A DNA stretch of 64,000 nt, from contig CM056556.1 of assembly GCA_029721515.1 (NCBI GenBank), forward strand, positions 23,488,169-23,552,168. Direction: 5' to 3'. The notes under the pieces are model-generated. The model was not told the origin of the DNA and ran no database searches. It saw only the letters and a program-made list of their open reading frames with translations. Positions within the stretch are counted from its first letter, which is position 1; every line of letters starts with the position of its first letter. Shown here piece after piece: positions 33,501 through 45,818 of this stretch. This DNA is from Synanceia verrucosa (Eukaryota; Chordata; Actinopteri; Perciformes; Synanceiidae). Position numbers and translations under genes: made by a program.

Positions 33501-36500
33501 TAAGTAAGCTCAGAGTAGAGGCGACATTTAGATCAGTCCTCTTGTTGTTTGAAAGAAGAGGCAGATCTACAGCAAATAGTTTATATGGTCCTGTTTTATT
33601 TCTGCAGAACAGCTTTAAACTGAGGACACCAGCCATCCCAGAACTCCTTGTTATGAAACCTCTCGACTACGACAAAGTCAAAACTGTCCAACTGATATTA
33701 TCCGCTCAGGTGAGTACTCCTCACTGTTGACTTCCTTTCTTGAACTGATTGAACTTCTTAGATTCTCTGGAGGTCAGGCCTCTGCTCCTCACACATCAAA
33801 TGAACACCAGCTAAGCTAAAACTGAAGCTGATCTATTGTAGATATTGTTGCCACACGACTAAAAACTTAATGAAAGTCACGATTCAAAATGAACACTGTG
33901 AGTGTATTTAACTTGCATGTGTGCTGGTCGCTGGTCAGGGAGTGTGGTGATTAGCTTAAAGAGAAATAAAATATTCATATGGCTGGTGGGAGGCTCCAGG
34001 AAACACAGGGCTTTCAAACTGCTGAGCGTCCCGTACGCTCAGCAGTTTGTAAGTTTCACTTTCACTTTACAATCAGCAGGTGAAATTTTATTGAAAACTA
34101 GTAACATAATGAATTTTAATTTTAATTCCTAAACTTAATCAAGTCATTTTTTATTTAAATTCAGAATTAATAATTAAAACTAATATTTCTAGACCCACAG
34201 AATATTTTGGACTATGTCTCTGAAAACACTGAATAGCTCAAATGAAAGAAGAGATTTGCTAACTAAAACATTTGTTTTCACCTTGTTCCATTCTTGTTCT
34301 ATCACAGGTAGAGTAGTGGCCACCTTTAAACAACACTTTTTGTCCAGAATCCATCCATTTTGCTCTCTAATCCTGATCGTCTAGACTTCCTGCTTTGATC
34401 TCTGTGGCGTACCGCCTCTTTATGCTCTGACTACATCTCCCAGAAGCCCCAAAATCACTCACAGGATGTGAAGGACCGTGATTAGTGACTCGCTGCTGAA
34501 AAAACACTTTGACAGCGAAATACGTCAACAGCACTCAAGGAGTTTAGCAATATCAAGAGGTCTGACAAAGCACGAGCATGTGACCAGCTGGGATGAACAT
34601 TTTGATGTACAGGCACTCTGAAGTGATGATTATGATTATTTCAGTCCAATTATTATTATTTTTTAAGGACACACCATTGGGAGTGCCCACTACTGCTCCA
34701 TCATTTACTGCCACCACCACTATCGTGGTCTCAATCTTAGACGTGGACAACAGACCGCCGTGGTTCCAACCCTGCAGGAAGTACGAGATCGGGGGAACTG
34801 TGATCTGCCAGAGCGCCGGCTACACCAGCAATGTCACCTTAAACGAACAACAGGTGCGTCTTTCTGATAATGAACCGTCAGGAGGTAAACGTGGATGCAG
34901 TGAAGCCACATGATCTTGCCTGAACTGGAGCATTTTATCCACAAGAAGCTGCTCAGTGGGCTCCCTAACTGAAGTTCAAACAAATGAGTCAGACTGTTGA
35001 GTGTTCTGACCATTTCTAAAGTCACACTGTCAATATCCCAACAACAAGTCTGTCTTTTGTATATCTCAGAGGACTCAATTCCATGAATCATGACCTGCTT
35101 TTATACACTTTTCAATTTGATTTTCACCTTTACATTTTTTAATTTAAAAAAGAGGACAGGTTAAGTTTTTTTTTAAGCTGTGAAAAAAACAAATATCACA
35201 AAATAAATTTTATGCGTGGTGCAAAAACTGGTTTATCGATGAAACTAAGTATGAGATACATGAAGCATGTGACTGAAAGGCATCAGCTCTGTTTAGGGTG
35301 AAAACAAAAGGAGACTGTAAAATTAATACAAACTATAAAACAAACATAAATGTCATATTTACAGTGTGTACAGCTGAGGTTTGATTGTTGTACCTTTTTT
35401 TTCTTTATTTGTTTAATGGCAGTCAGCTGAAAAAAAACAGACACATACTGGAACAGCAGTGGACAGAAACAGATATTGACTCACATTTTTCTTTTCCTGG
35501 GTTTCTTGAAATTTTGTTAAAATTTGTGTCACATTTGGATGGAAACTTGGCTAGTCTCTCCTATGAGACTTTTGTGATGTTGCACTAAATTGAATGTATG
35601 AAAAGAGAAGAATAAAAATGATCTTTGGATTTTTACTTTCAGAAAAAAACTGTCGTTGGATGCAACCAGTTCTGACATAATTAGTCTGACAAGCAGCCTC
35701 CACGCATCCTCCAGAGTCTATTTTCCACTGAGTTCATTTTCCAACTTTTATCACCATTTAAGACACATGCTAATGATTTAATGATTGTTTTCTCCTCTGC
35801 AGACTGGAGTGTTGCCTCTGAAACCAGCACCACTGTACGCCATCGACGGAGACTCTGGGATAAATGAGGAAATTATATATTCATTCCTGAGTGGTAAGAA
35901 ACAGTGGTTTGTTCCTCAGACATGTATATGCACTTGGCTTCTAGCAGCCACTGAGCTCAGTCTGTCTGTGTTTAAGGAAATGATGATGGTCTGTTTGAGA
36001 TCAACCCGAGCACAGGTAACATCACCATGCTGAAGCCAGCGGATGTGTTGGGGCAGATCAGCCTGACAGTTCTGGTAAGGACCAAACATTTCTTGTTTTT
36101 ATCCAGTGTTGAACTGTTGTCAGTATCTCCAGGAAGAAAAATGACCAAGACACCTCAAATATCCTAAAAAGTTCAAGCCTTTGTCACATTTGAAAATGAC
36201 ATGAAGAATCTACACTGAAATACACTTGTATTGTAGTCTAATCTCTTTTTTTTTTTAAATCCAAATAAACTTCTCTGTGAATCATTGTATGTTCTTTTTT
36301 AAGAAATAAACCAATAGGGAGAAATTAATATTTTTTTCCTTTTTTTTTACATTTTTTTCTTCCTTTAAAAGATAAAAAAAACAATTAGAGCTGCAGCCAA
36401 CAATTATTTAAAATTATCAAATAATCTGTCAATATTTCCCTGACTAATCAATTAATCGTTTGGTCCATTAGATCACAACAGATTTGATTGTAACTTCACA

Positions 36501-38730
36501 AATCCGAGCTGATATCTTCACATGGTTTGCTCTGTCAAACCATCCATCTATTCATTTTCTACCACTTATCCTCACATAGGGTCATGGGGGGCTGGAGCCT
36601 ATCCCAGCTGTCTTAGGGTGAAAGACAGGGTACACCCTGGACAAGTCTCCAGTTCATCACAGGACACAAAGAGACAGACAAACACTCACACTCCCATTCA
36701 CACCTACGGTCAATTTAAATTAGCCAGTTAACCTAATCCCCATGCATGTTTTTGGATGGTGGGAGGAAGCTGGAGTACCCGAGGAGAACCCACGCAGACA
36801 CGGGGAGAACATGCAAACTCCACACAGAAAGGCCCCGGGCCGGGAATCGAACCCAGTACCTTCTTGCTGTACCTTCATGCCACTGCACCATCATGCCACC
36901 CTCAGTCAAACCATTTTCACTTTAATTTAATAAAGGAAAACCATCATATATTCATTCATTTAAAAAACAAAAAACAAAACTTGCATCAGTTTCTAAGATC
37001 AAGGTTTGTCTTAACTTAAATAGTTGCATTTTTTTGCAAATGATGAAGAAACTTCCTGCAAAAAGAGACAACTAAATTTAATTTTTCAAAATTGAAGTTG
37101 TTAAAGTTGCATTAAATAAAAAGGATTCAGTATCCAGAATAATATCTCTAGTGCAGAGAAGGTATTGAAACTAGTACCATAATGTGAGATAAAAGCTGAG
37201 ACACTAGTTGAACAGTTAAATGAGTAAATAAAATGTCAAATTTGCCTTTTATTGATAGAGTTTGGGTGCTGGGTAGTCACAAAGGGTCAGGTGCAGTTGG
37301 ACTCTCGACACATATTTCTAAATGTTGGTTACAGTCTTCCTGTTTTTTTCTCCCAGGCTGCTCAGAAGACAAACTTCAATCAGTTTGCCACCACCACCGT
37401 CACAGTCAGTGTTCAGGTGAAGAGTCTCCATCGTCCACAGTTTCAGAGGCCTCAGTATGAAGGCATCATCACCTCAGTGGGCGTCATGGCGATGGACCTG
37501 AAGAACAAGGGTGAGCCGCTGCAGATCCTCGCCACGGATGACGACTACCCTGCCACTGGGGTAAAACAATGATGTTATACTCTGTGCGCTCATGAATTAA
37601 AGTTTGTTTTCACTCGGCTGTTTTTATGTGTTTTCAGTCAATGTCATGAAATTTCGTCTGATCGTGGGAGAAAGATTGTGGCATCTTCACCATTGTCACT
37701 GTCTACATGGTGTGCGACACTAACCTTTTAATTTCTATTTGAACAGGGTATAAATCCCTACATCACTTACTCTGTTAATGGAAGCAGTGATTTCTCCGTC
37801 ATTAATGGCTATTTATTCATGACAAAGGACCTCCCAGAAGCCACATTTTCCCTGCAAGTGAGTTTACAAATTTAATAAAAAGTGACTTATTGATAGATGT
37901 TTTTTAAGCACTCAACTTAAACTTCGTTCTTCCAGGTGGTGGCGATGGACACAACCAATGAAGAATCAGCTACAGCTGAGCTCTTTGTGGAGGTGGCTTC
38001 AGGTAGGAAGAAACCCTTCACTCTACTAAATCCACTCTGGCTCTGATTCACCTGTAGCTCAGTGTAGTGTTGTCCTCCAGGATACTGCATCAACGAAGAG
38101 CTTATAGCTTGTGTTGTTTGACTGGCTGTGTCCTGGTCAGTTTCACTTAACACCTGAGTTTGTGTAAACTGTTCCTGTTCAGGTGTGAAAGCTCTTTTAA
38201 AATTCAGACTGTACAGAAGGTGAATGTCAGAGCAAACACGTGACCAATTGTTGATTTTCTCCCGGTGGTTTAAGTCAATGAGTGAGTTTAAGAGGAGGTG
38301 AACATATTTCAATAACAGAAGACTTATGATTCCACTTTATGAAAATTTCTTTACAGACTGGAAATTGAAGTGAATATTCACTTTGCATCCAGTCTGAATC
38401 ATATTTAAAGCTATAGTCTGTCATGTTAGAGAGCTAGCAAGATTTGAAATGTGTGTCCCCCCCCAGTTGTCATTGTTAGGGTTAGAGTGTGTGTGTTGTA
38501 ATCCCAGAGATGCTGCCCTCTGTGCGCATTTCCCAGTTTACTGACCCGGTCGGGACCTATGGAAGGCTGAGTGCCCCGTGTGCAAAGCTGGTACATATGT
38601 GTCCAATAAAGGTGCCAGGGACATTACAGCTCATATGGACACAGAGAAACACAAAAAGGCAGTGCGAGGTGAGAATAGTTCAGCAAAGTTGACTTTGAGT
38701 TCTTTGTGAAACACAGATTTTACATATATA

Positions 38731-38809
<79 letters not shown>

Positions 38810-41800
38810 TTCTATACTTTTCAGTCCCTTCAGATGTCTCAGTGTCTCCACCGATGCTCACTCTGGTTTGTCCTCTTAGCTTTATCCAGAGTTTTCAGCC
38901 TTTTCTGTCTCCCTCTTTCCCTCTTTTCCTGTTTAGCAGGGTGAGCCGTTAGAAGTAACGCTGAAAGTGGTATTTTTGGCTGTATTTTCTCTGCCATTGT
39001 TCCCTACAGAACAGATTCTCCTGCTAAAGGCCAATTTTTAGTACTCAGTAAATTGCTGTGCGTGGACACTGAGAGCCCTCTACGTCGCCGGAGAGCCTGT
39101 CGGAGAGCATCTCTGTTCTCTCCAGGCGCATGAAATATTTTTTAACTGTCCGTCACTCCATCAAGGGAATACGGAGATGGCAAGGGCTGCGAATGGTCCT
39201 CTAAAAGCATCACTTCTGGAATTACTTTTCCAGTTTGTCTACTCTTTCCACAACATAAACACTACCAGCACCATTTTTCAGAAGACCGACTAAAATTCAA
39301 GACTTCAAGATGAATCCCATTGAAGAATGCCTAACCGAAGAAGTAGGAAAATAGAAGAACCTCTATGTACCTGCTGATCGAGGGGTCTCTGTCGTTACGG
39401 AGTTGGATAATGTATTACGCAGTTGGAGAAGTACGGGGCTTAAATCTGTATTTCTGAAGATGAGTGTGCTGGATACTTCCGGCAACAGTGGGGAGGAGGG
39501 AGGGACAGAGGGGGGCGTGAGCAGGATAAGACATGAAGGCATCTGATTGGTTCTTTCCATTTGGACTAAGTGACAGTTGTTTGGTCAGAGTTTTTACAGT
39601 CATGCAGCTGCCACAGAGGTCTGATTCTTTTCCTTCCTTTTTCTGAATACATCATGTATTGACTGCTTTCAGGATAGAAGAACCATTTCACCCAGTATAA
39701 CAAAAAGTGTTTCTGAACAGAATGACAGACTATAGCTTTAAGGTATGTAGGAAACAGGGAGATGAGGTGAAATCATTGAGCTTCACAGTGTGCTCTCCTC
39801 CCAGGTCTCACCACCACGAGTTTGCCTCTGAGCACTACAGAAAATATAGTCACAACAGCTACAGGAGAATCCACCACTAACAGCAAGACCACAAATGATA
39901 TCATGTCCACCACGGACCCCAGTACATCTACTAACAGCATCTCATCTACCATCCCTGGCACTACTAGTGAAAGCATCACCTCCACCACTAATCCCCGTAT
40001 GACCAGTGAAAGCATCACCTCCACCACTAATCCCAGTATGACCAGTGAAAGCATCACCTCCACCACTAATCCCAGTATGACCAGTGAAGGCAGCATTTCC
40101 ACCACTTATCCCAGTATGACCAGTGAAAGCATCACCTCCACCACTAATCCCAGTATGACCAGTGAAAGCATCACCTTCACCACTAATCCCAGTATGACCA
40201 GTGAACGCATCACCTTCACCACTAATCCCAGTATGACCAGTGAAGGCAGCATTTCCACCACTAATCCCAGTATGACCAGTGAACGCATCACCTCCACCAC
40301 TAATCCCAGTATAACCAGTGAACGCATCACCTCCACCACTAATCCCATTATGACCAGTGAGCGCATCACCTCCACCACTAATCCCAGTGTCACCAGTGAA
40401 GGCATCACCTCCACCACTAATCCCAGTATGACCAGTGAAGGCAGCATCTCCACGGCCAGCACAACACAACCCAACACAGGTGGTCTCATTTTCCTCTCAA
40501 TACCTTCAGTCATACTGTATCATATCAAATATTTTCCCATTGAAGGAATTTAATCTAAGGTCAGATCCTCACATGATCAGAAATACAACATGAAAACAAA
40601 GTGAGGTAGTCCATGTTGTATGTACAGTACATCAAAAAAAAGTCAGTAGTGTATTGCATAAAGTCATTCAGTCAAAAGTCAGTCTTAGAACAATTTGACA
40701 AATATGGCAAATCAATGTCATAAAGAAGTCATAGTACATAGTCGTAGTATGTCTGAAGAAATTCTAAAAACATCAAAGCATTGTATGTTGAAAAAGTCAT
40801 AAAAGACTGAAGACTGAACCAAATGCTTGAGTCTCGAAGTATAATACACACTAGGCAAGGATGTTGAAGTGCAAAAAAATAGAAAAATCAAGGTCACAAA
40901 ATTATTCTACTGAGGAAAAAAAATGGTCTAAGAAATGAAATCAATATGAGATTGCTCAACTAAAAGTAACAAATCAAAATAACTCACAAAAAAGAAATTC
41001 AAATAGACAAAAGAATACATAAAAAGTGATAGAATGATGAAAACCATGCTTAAAAAGTCAGTCTTGTAATTAGTAAATAGTATGTTGAAAAATGTCATAA
41101 AACACTCACAGTACAGTGTGTCAAAAAATGCTTTCCTAGCATATGTCATAAAATCTTCATAGTACAGTAGGTTGACAAAAGTAGCAGTATAATATGTTGA
41201 AAAATGCCATAGTTTTTGCAAAAAGTCACATAGAAGAATGCATTAAAAAGTAACAAAATGTATTGTGTGTCAGAAAAGCCATAATATTTTATGTCGAAAT
41301 AAACTGGTTTATTTCCATCATACTTTCTAGTCTATACTACACTATATTATCCTATATTTATAGTATGATATATTGAAAAATATCATGAAAACGTCATAGT
41401 ATAGTACATGGAAAAGAATCATAATCATTTTTGGTGACTCTTCTCCAGTGATCAGGCCATCAGGTGGCTATGGGCCAGTGGACATGGCAGTGCTCGGTGC
41501 AACACTGGGTGTCCTGCTCTTCATCTGTCTGGTGGTCATCGTGGTGCTCGCCCTTCATATTCAAAAGGGGAAAGCCGCCTGGAGAAAGATCCATGAAGCC
41601 AGCCTGTTCCAGAGCTCTGTAAGTTTAAAGTTCAAATTGGTTGTTAAAGTGCATAAAGGTAAAAGTACGCTGAGTACAGAACCATTTCCTACAATCCTGC
41701 CCCATCCCTGCCCCTGATTTAAAATAACTGTATACTACTTTACTACAGTGACAAACATGCTGTCATGTTAACACATCTAGAGTTTTAGACTGTCTCTGTC

Positions 41801-43255
41801 CAACACTTTGGTTCAGAGGCAAATATTCTTGCTTTGTCAACATCAATGGCTCACTGAGAAATGTTGCATTTGATCATCACCTTCACCTCTAGGAAACATC
41901 TTTTTCAAAAAAAATGAAATCAAACTGTCAAAAAATTCTGAATTCAATCCAATTGGTCAAGTGACGGGCGGCATGGTGGTGCAAGAAGGAACCGGGTTCA
42001 ATTCCCAGCCCGGGGCCTTTCTGTGTGGAGTTTGCATGTTCTCCCTGTGTCTGCGTGGGTTCTCTTTGGTACTCCAGTTTCCTCCCACCATCCAAAAACA
42101 TGCATGGGGATTAGGTTAACTGGCTAATTTAAATTGACCGTAGGTGTGAATGTGAGTGTGAGTGGCTGTCTGTCTCTATGTGTCCTGTGATGAACTGGAG
42201 ACTTATCCAGGGTGTACCCTGCCTTCCACCCTAAGACAGCTGGGATAGGCTCCAGCTCCCCCCGGCAACCCTATGTGAGGATAAGCGGTAGAAAATGGAT
42301 GGATGGATGGTCCAATGACATTTGGAAAGTCTGAAAGAATGGTATAATGCTATAAATCACTGTATCCCATTCATGTATGTAGGGGGAAATCGGCCAACAG
42401 GAAGTCAGTCTGTTTGGTCAAAGAAGGCTCTGTCATGGTTGCTACTGAGCATGCTCTATGGGCCAAAAAAACAGCAGAAGCACCAAGAGCTTGTCGGACC
42501 AAGTGAGCGATTTTCATCGGGGCGCCATCCCTGGACACTGTTTCCTATTCTTTAATACAGCCATGAGTACTGTCATAAAAGACCACCAAACAGACATGCC
42601 GTCTTAAGCAGAAACTGATGGAACAAACATTCAGTGGAAACCTGGAAAGCTGCACCAGCAGGATTTTAAACTGTTGGTCTTGGTTTTAACTGAATGTGTT
42701 GTTCTTCCACAGCTGCAAAATGGTCAGAGGAAGAGCATCCAGTACACTAACGAGGCTTTCCAAAACGATGAGGATGGAGGGAGCGATGGCTCCGACAGAC
42801 CAGCAGTGAGAAGCTCAGTGTCTGCTGGAGAGGCAGGGGATTTCCCTCTGAATGAGGCCATCACAATGTCTTCGTTGCCACTGCATGCTCTCCTGCAGGA
42901 CGACACCAGCCAGGCAGGCTCTGACAAGACTGACAACGAGAAGGAGGTGAAACCTATCCTGACCAAAGAGAGACGCATGGATGAGGGGTACAAGTCAGTT
43001 TGGTTTAAGGAGGACATTGTCCCTGATGCCAAGGAGGAGGTGGTCATTATCCCAGACAGCAGAGAGGACGACAGTGAGGAGGAAGATGAGGAACAGTCAT
43101 CCAGCGGCAGAGAAGATGACGAGGATGAAAACGTGCAGATAAAGACCCAGAGGGCTGCCTTTAATGATGCAGATATGGACAGTGGACTCGGGGTGAAAAT
43201 AGAGGATCCAGCTGAGGACTCAGAGGCCGATGAAGTGTCGACCGTTGATCTCTGA
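30512..43255 (+). CDS. cdhr5: Cadherin-related family member 5 (mucin-like protocadherin), complete
   Basis: Brush-border adhesion protein; in mammals it forms intermicrovillar links with CDHR2. Exons: 30512-30590, 31453-31631, 31733-31789, 32332-32421, 33416-33499, 33608-33709, 34668-34853, 35803-35893, 35977-36074, 37357-37560, 37747-37857, 37936-38002, 39805-40479, 41449-41618, 42713-43255. Phases agree; 911 residues. Signal peptide 1-25, four cadherin repeats (NDNPPVFDYS, DLDGQVIFYTLSES, DVDNRPPWFQPC, AIDGDSGINEEIIYSF), then a Thr/Ser mucin stalk (exon 13) of about twelve 13-residue repeats. One transmembrane helix about 688-711 (VDMAVLGATLGVLLFICLV). The cytoplasmic tail has ILTKERRMDEGYKSVWFKED, matching human CDHR5, then an acidic stretch and the C-terminus STVDL, a possible PDZ ligand. 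Poly(A) signal AATAAA 43330-43335. Several introns carry mobile elements. Confidence 0.95.
30591..31452. other. cdhr5 intron 1
   Basis: AT-rich intron without a recognised element. Confidence 0.6.
32596..32972 (+). mobile_element. MITE (CTCTTTGAGTGCCA family), cdhr5 intron 4
   Basis: Ends ACTCTTTGAGTGCCA and TGGCACTAAAAGAG form imperfect inverted repeats. Internal block TTTCTAGACCCACA...TGTCTCTGAAAACACTGAATAGC is nearly identical to the copy at 34184-34545. No coding capacity. Confidence 0.75.
33158..33372 (+). mobile_element. Tc1-like remnant, cdhr5 intron 4
   Basis: Starts with CACTACATGGCCAAAAGTATG, close to a common fish Tc1 terminal repeat. After a large deletion it retains transposase traces: QHDNAP (second catalytic D region) and DLNPIQHFWDE (third catalytic residue region). 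It ends about 40 bp before cdhr5 exon 5. Confidence 0.65.
34184..34545 (+). mobile_element. MITE (CTCTTTGAGTGCCA family), second cdhr5 copy, intron 6
   Basis: Shares about 70 nearly identical bases (TTTCTAGACCCACAGAATATTTT...GAATAGCTCAAATGAAAG) with the copy at 32596-32972, and ends in a GCACTCAAGGAG terminus. The left end is missing or divergent. It stops about 120 bp before exon 7. Confidence 0.7.
34854..35802. other. cdhr5 intron 7
   Basis: AT-rich, no exon or mobile element recognised. Confidence 0.55.
36075..37356. other. cdhr5 intron 9
   Basis: AT-rich intron, notable only for the full-length minus-strand V-SINE at 36540-36901. Confidence 0.6.
36540..36901 (-). mobile_element. V-SINE, near full length, cdhr5 intron 9
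   Basis: Reverse copy from the CCATCCATCTATTC tail through CCACTTATCCTC, the AGCTGTCTTAGGG block, the core CATGCAAACTCCACACAG and the tRNA-like head (GGGAATCGAACCC). The A-box portion of the head is altered. Confidence 0.85.
38405..39742 (+). mobile_element. DNA transposon remnant with BED-type zinc finger, cdhr5 intron 12
   Basis: Inverted ends TTAAAGCTATAGTCTGTCAT (about 38405) and ATGACAGACTATAGCTTTAA (about 39742) match over 20 bp. Inside, at about 38560-38665 on the plus strand, one frame reads WKAECPVCKAGTYVSNKGA, then HMDTEKHKKAVRGE. This has the C-x2-C...H-x5-H spacing of BED-like fingers found in fish DNA transposons. The rest has no long frame and a (TA)n run interrupts it. TTAA may be the target duplication. 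Confidence 0.65.
38723..38808. repeat. (TA)n microsatellite
   Basis: About 80 bp of AT dinucleotides inside the transposon remnant of cdhr5 intron 12. Confidence 0.95.
39955..40455 (+). repeat. 39-bp coding minisatellite (mucin stalk of cdhr5)
   Basis: About 12.5 copies of a 39-bp unit encoding variants of TSESITSTTNPSM. Variant units carry TSEGSISTTNPSM or TSERITFTTNPSM. The unit is a multiple of three, so copy-number change keeps the frame. The Thr/Ser-rich product is a typical O-glycosylated stalk. Confidence 0.95.
40610..41430. repeat. Degenerate tandem repeat in cdhr5 intron 13
   Basis: Imperfect repeats built on TCATAGTATAGTATGTTGAAAAA (for example GTATGTTGAAAAAGTCATAAA, GTATGTTGAAAAATGTCATAAAA, ATATGTTGAAAAATGCCATA) recur across most of the intron. 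It looks like an old, decayed minisatellite with a unit of about 30 bp. Confidence 0.7.
41619..42712. other. cdhr5 intron 14
   Basis: Holds a full V-SINE (41965-42310). Otherwise no recognised element. Confidence 0.6.
41965..42310 (+). mobile_element. V-SINE, near full length, cdhr5 intron 14
   Basis: tRNA-like head with a deletion (GGGCGGCATGGTGGT...GGGTTCAATTCCC), core CTGTGTGGAGTTTGCATG, then CTAAGACAGCTGGGATAGG, GGATAAGCGGTAG and a (GGAT)n tail. Confidence 0.88.
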
Positions 43256-43335
43256 GTGCCACCAGAGAGAAAGACGAGTACAGGGCAGGAACTACCCATA
43301 ATGGTAAATGGTAAATAATAACTACCCATAATAAA

Positions 43336-44868
43336 ATCTAATGCTGATTCATCAGCAGTCAGTCAGGCCAGTGACCCAGAACCAGGACTGAACCCACCTG
43401 ATGGATAATGTTGAGTCATTATGAATGTGAATGAATTCATTAGCCTCGCACTGTGTGTGTGTGTGTTAAAGATTAAATCTTAAGTAAATTGAAACTTTCA
43501 CACATTTTTTTTGTGCTATTTTATTTAAATACCTAACATGCCACGATTCACGTAATGTAATATGATTGAAGATAGGCTATTATATTCATGTAAAAATAGA
43601 GTATGAAGCCGGTTCTGGTGACCCCTAATGGTCCTTGCTGGTGTTGCAGGTATGGTGTGACTTCAGTGTCTTCCACAGGTGCATAGGCATGAAGGAGGAA
43701 TCTCCTCACACTGTAGTTATATTTTAGCTTTTTTGAAAGATTCAAAATGATGTCTGTTTTGTCATGTAGCCTCTCACCTTTGTAGTCACCAGAGTTACTG
43801 GTGTTTTGAGTAGATTATTTTCTGGTTGTGTTGGTTGACAGATGAAACATACTGACTTTTAAAACTAGAAATGCACAGAAAGAAAAGCAGGTGATAAAAA
43901 CAGAAACATGTCTGTTACCGTCTATGATAATAAAACTGTCCCTGCTGACACTGAATGTTGTGAAACATGACAGGAAGATACTGTACTTCCATCAGAAATA
44001 TGTCCACAGATGCAAACAGAATTAACATTAATGTTGAAAGCTGAACACTGATGTAAATGAAAGTCTGTTGATGTTTGGCTGTGGAGAGGTGCTTTATAAT
44101 TCATTTCCTGTTTGTGTTTTTGTTAGCTTATATTGGACATTAATTAAACAGATTACTCATCAGAGAAAAATGAAACCAAGAATCCATTCGGCAGATGATT
44201 CTCTAGAAACCAACAGACTGAAGCAGGTACTGCATAGAAAAAATAAACTATACAGTATGTCACCCAACAATAATCTTTAATGGTACTCATAAATGTTATA
44301 AATGTAGTCATAGTATAGTACATCATAGAATGTATAATTAAAATGGCCCAAATAAATCATAAAACTATTAGAATAAAGCTTTGACCCTTTGAATAAAGTT
44401 TGATATTGATTAAATGATTCATTATTTAAGAGAAATGACTGTACATGTTAAGTTACTAATTAGATTGAATATGTGTTTCATACATTCTCCTTCTACAATA
44501 AACAAAACAAGACAAGCTTTCCCTCTGAATCCACAGAGGAAGAGTAGGTACAGCACATAAACTACAGGAGATGTGTTTGACATTTTATTTTAATCAAATA
44601 AAAAAAATGTACATCACATTTTATCAACAAAAATCATTTCATTTAAAAAAGTGCACCTTTGTACAAAGACACCATTTTATAAAACCATTAAATCCAGAAG
44701 ACACCACAAGCAGACAGAGAAAAGTCCACAGCAATGAAAATGAGAAACAAGGCAGAAATAAAAACCTGAGAAACCACAGAACAAACAGAGGAGTTCAAGC
44801 AAAATGTGAGAAAAACTAAAAGTCAGCATGAGGCAACATGGCACCAATATTGCAAAACAAAGTTAAAA

Positions 44869-44945
<77 letters not shown>

Positions 44946-45818
44946 TGTATATGGAATACAAACAGCCTCTTACCACCACATAAAAACAACATTTTATAAT
45001 ATCAATTGACTGTATTCAGCTGTTACGTACAACACAGAGTAATGAAATAATGTAATTAAGTTTAAATCCCTGAAGACACCAATGTAAATGAATGAGGTTA
45101 ATACATAAATCATAAAACATAAAGTCCAAAAACACTCACATGACATTTGTAACATGCGTAGATATACATATGTATACATATATAACATTAAGACTATTTG
45201 TCGGACAAAAGGCATTTCCTTTGACAGACACTCTTTAATACTTTCTCACTTATTTAGACCAAATAATTAAATATCACTATATCAGACCTATCATATTTTA
45301 ACTTTTAAGTTCAGTTTCAGGGCGATTGTTGACTTTTGCTATTATCACTAGTTGTTGCCAAAGTCAGACAGACATTGTCTTCACAAATTTTAAATTTACA
45401 GTCCAAATCTCAAAAGATATTCAGCTTATGATGACATATAAAACAGAAGAAGGACAGCCACATGACACAGCTGTGATCCAACCCAAGTGTAGAAATGCTT
45501 TGTTTAGCTAGTAATGACTGACTGATATTTCACATTCAAAGCCTGCCAAGTAAGGAAGGGATTGTGCCCTGGGAAGGCTTTTATTGTGAAGCATTTGTGC
45601 ATGAACCTTGGTGGCTGTAGCTAAACAAGAAAATATTTTTAAGACCAGAATGAGAACCCTGTTGATGTTAAATAGAGAAAGAAATGCGTTTAGCAGAGCG
45701 GTGCCTTATACTGAAAATAATGAGACATTATAGTGCAGCCCAACCTCCTCAATGATTGTTATTTGCTGCTGATTATGTGAGAACTGAAGTTTCTACTGAA
45801 TATAAAGAAGGAGTCTAA
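43336..45818. other. Spacer between convergent cdhr5 and gramd4
   Basis: AT-rich, no exon recognised. Includes a (TA)n microsatellite at 44871-44943. The 3'UTR of gramd4 may extend into the right part. Confidence 0.55.
44871..44943. repeat. (TA)n microsatellite
   Basis: About 73 bp of TA dinucleotides between the 3' ends of cdhr5 and gramd4. Confidence 0.95.

Noticed and set aside
39942..40513. Antisense frames with GGGDAFTGHTGIS-type repeats over cdhr5 exon 13
   Set aside because: Shadows of the 39-bp coding repeat. The plus-strand frame is supported by splice sites and by the flanking cadherin and transmembrane exons.
42724..43329. 201-codon minus-strand Ser-rich frame
   Set aside because: Antisense of the acidic cdhr5 tail; acidic codons read as Ser/Leu on the other strand.
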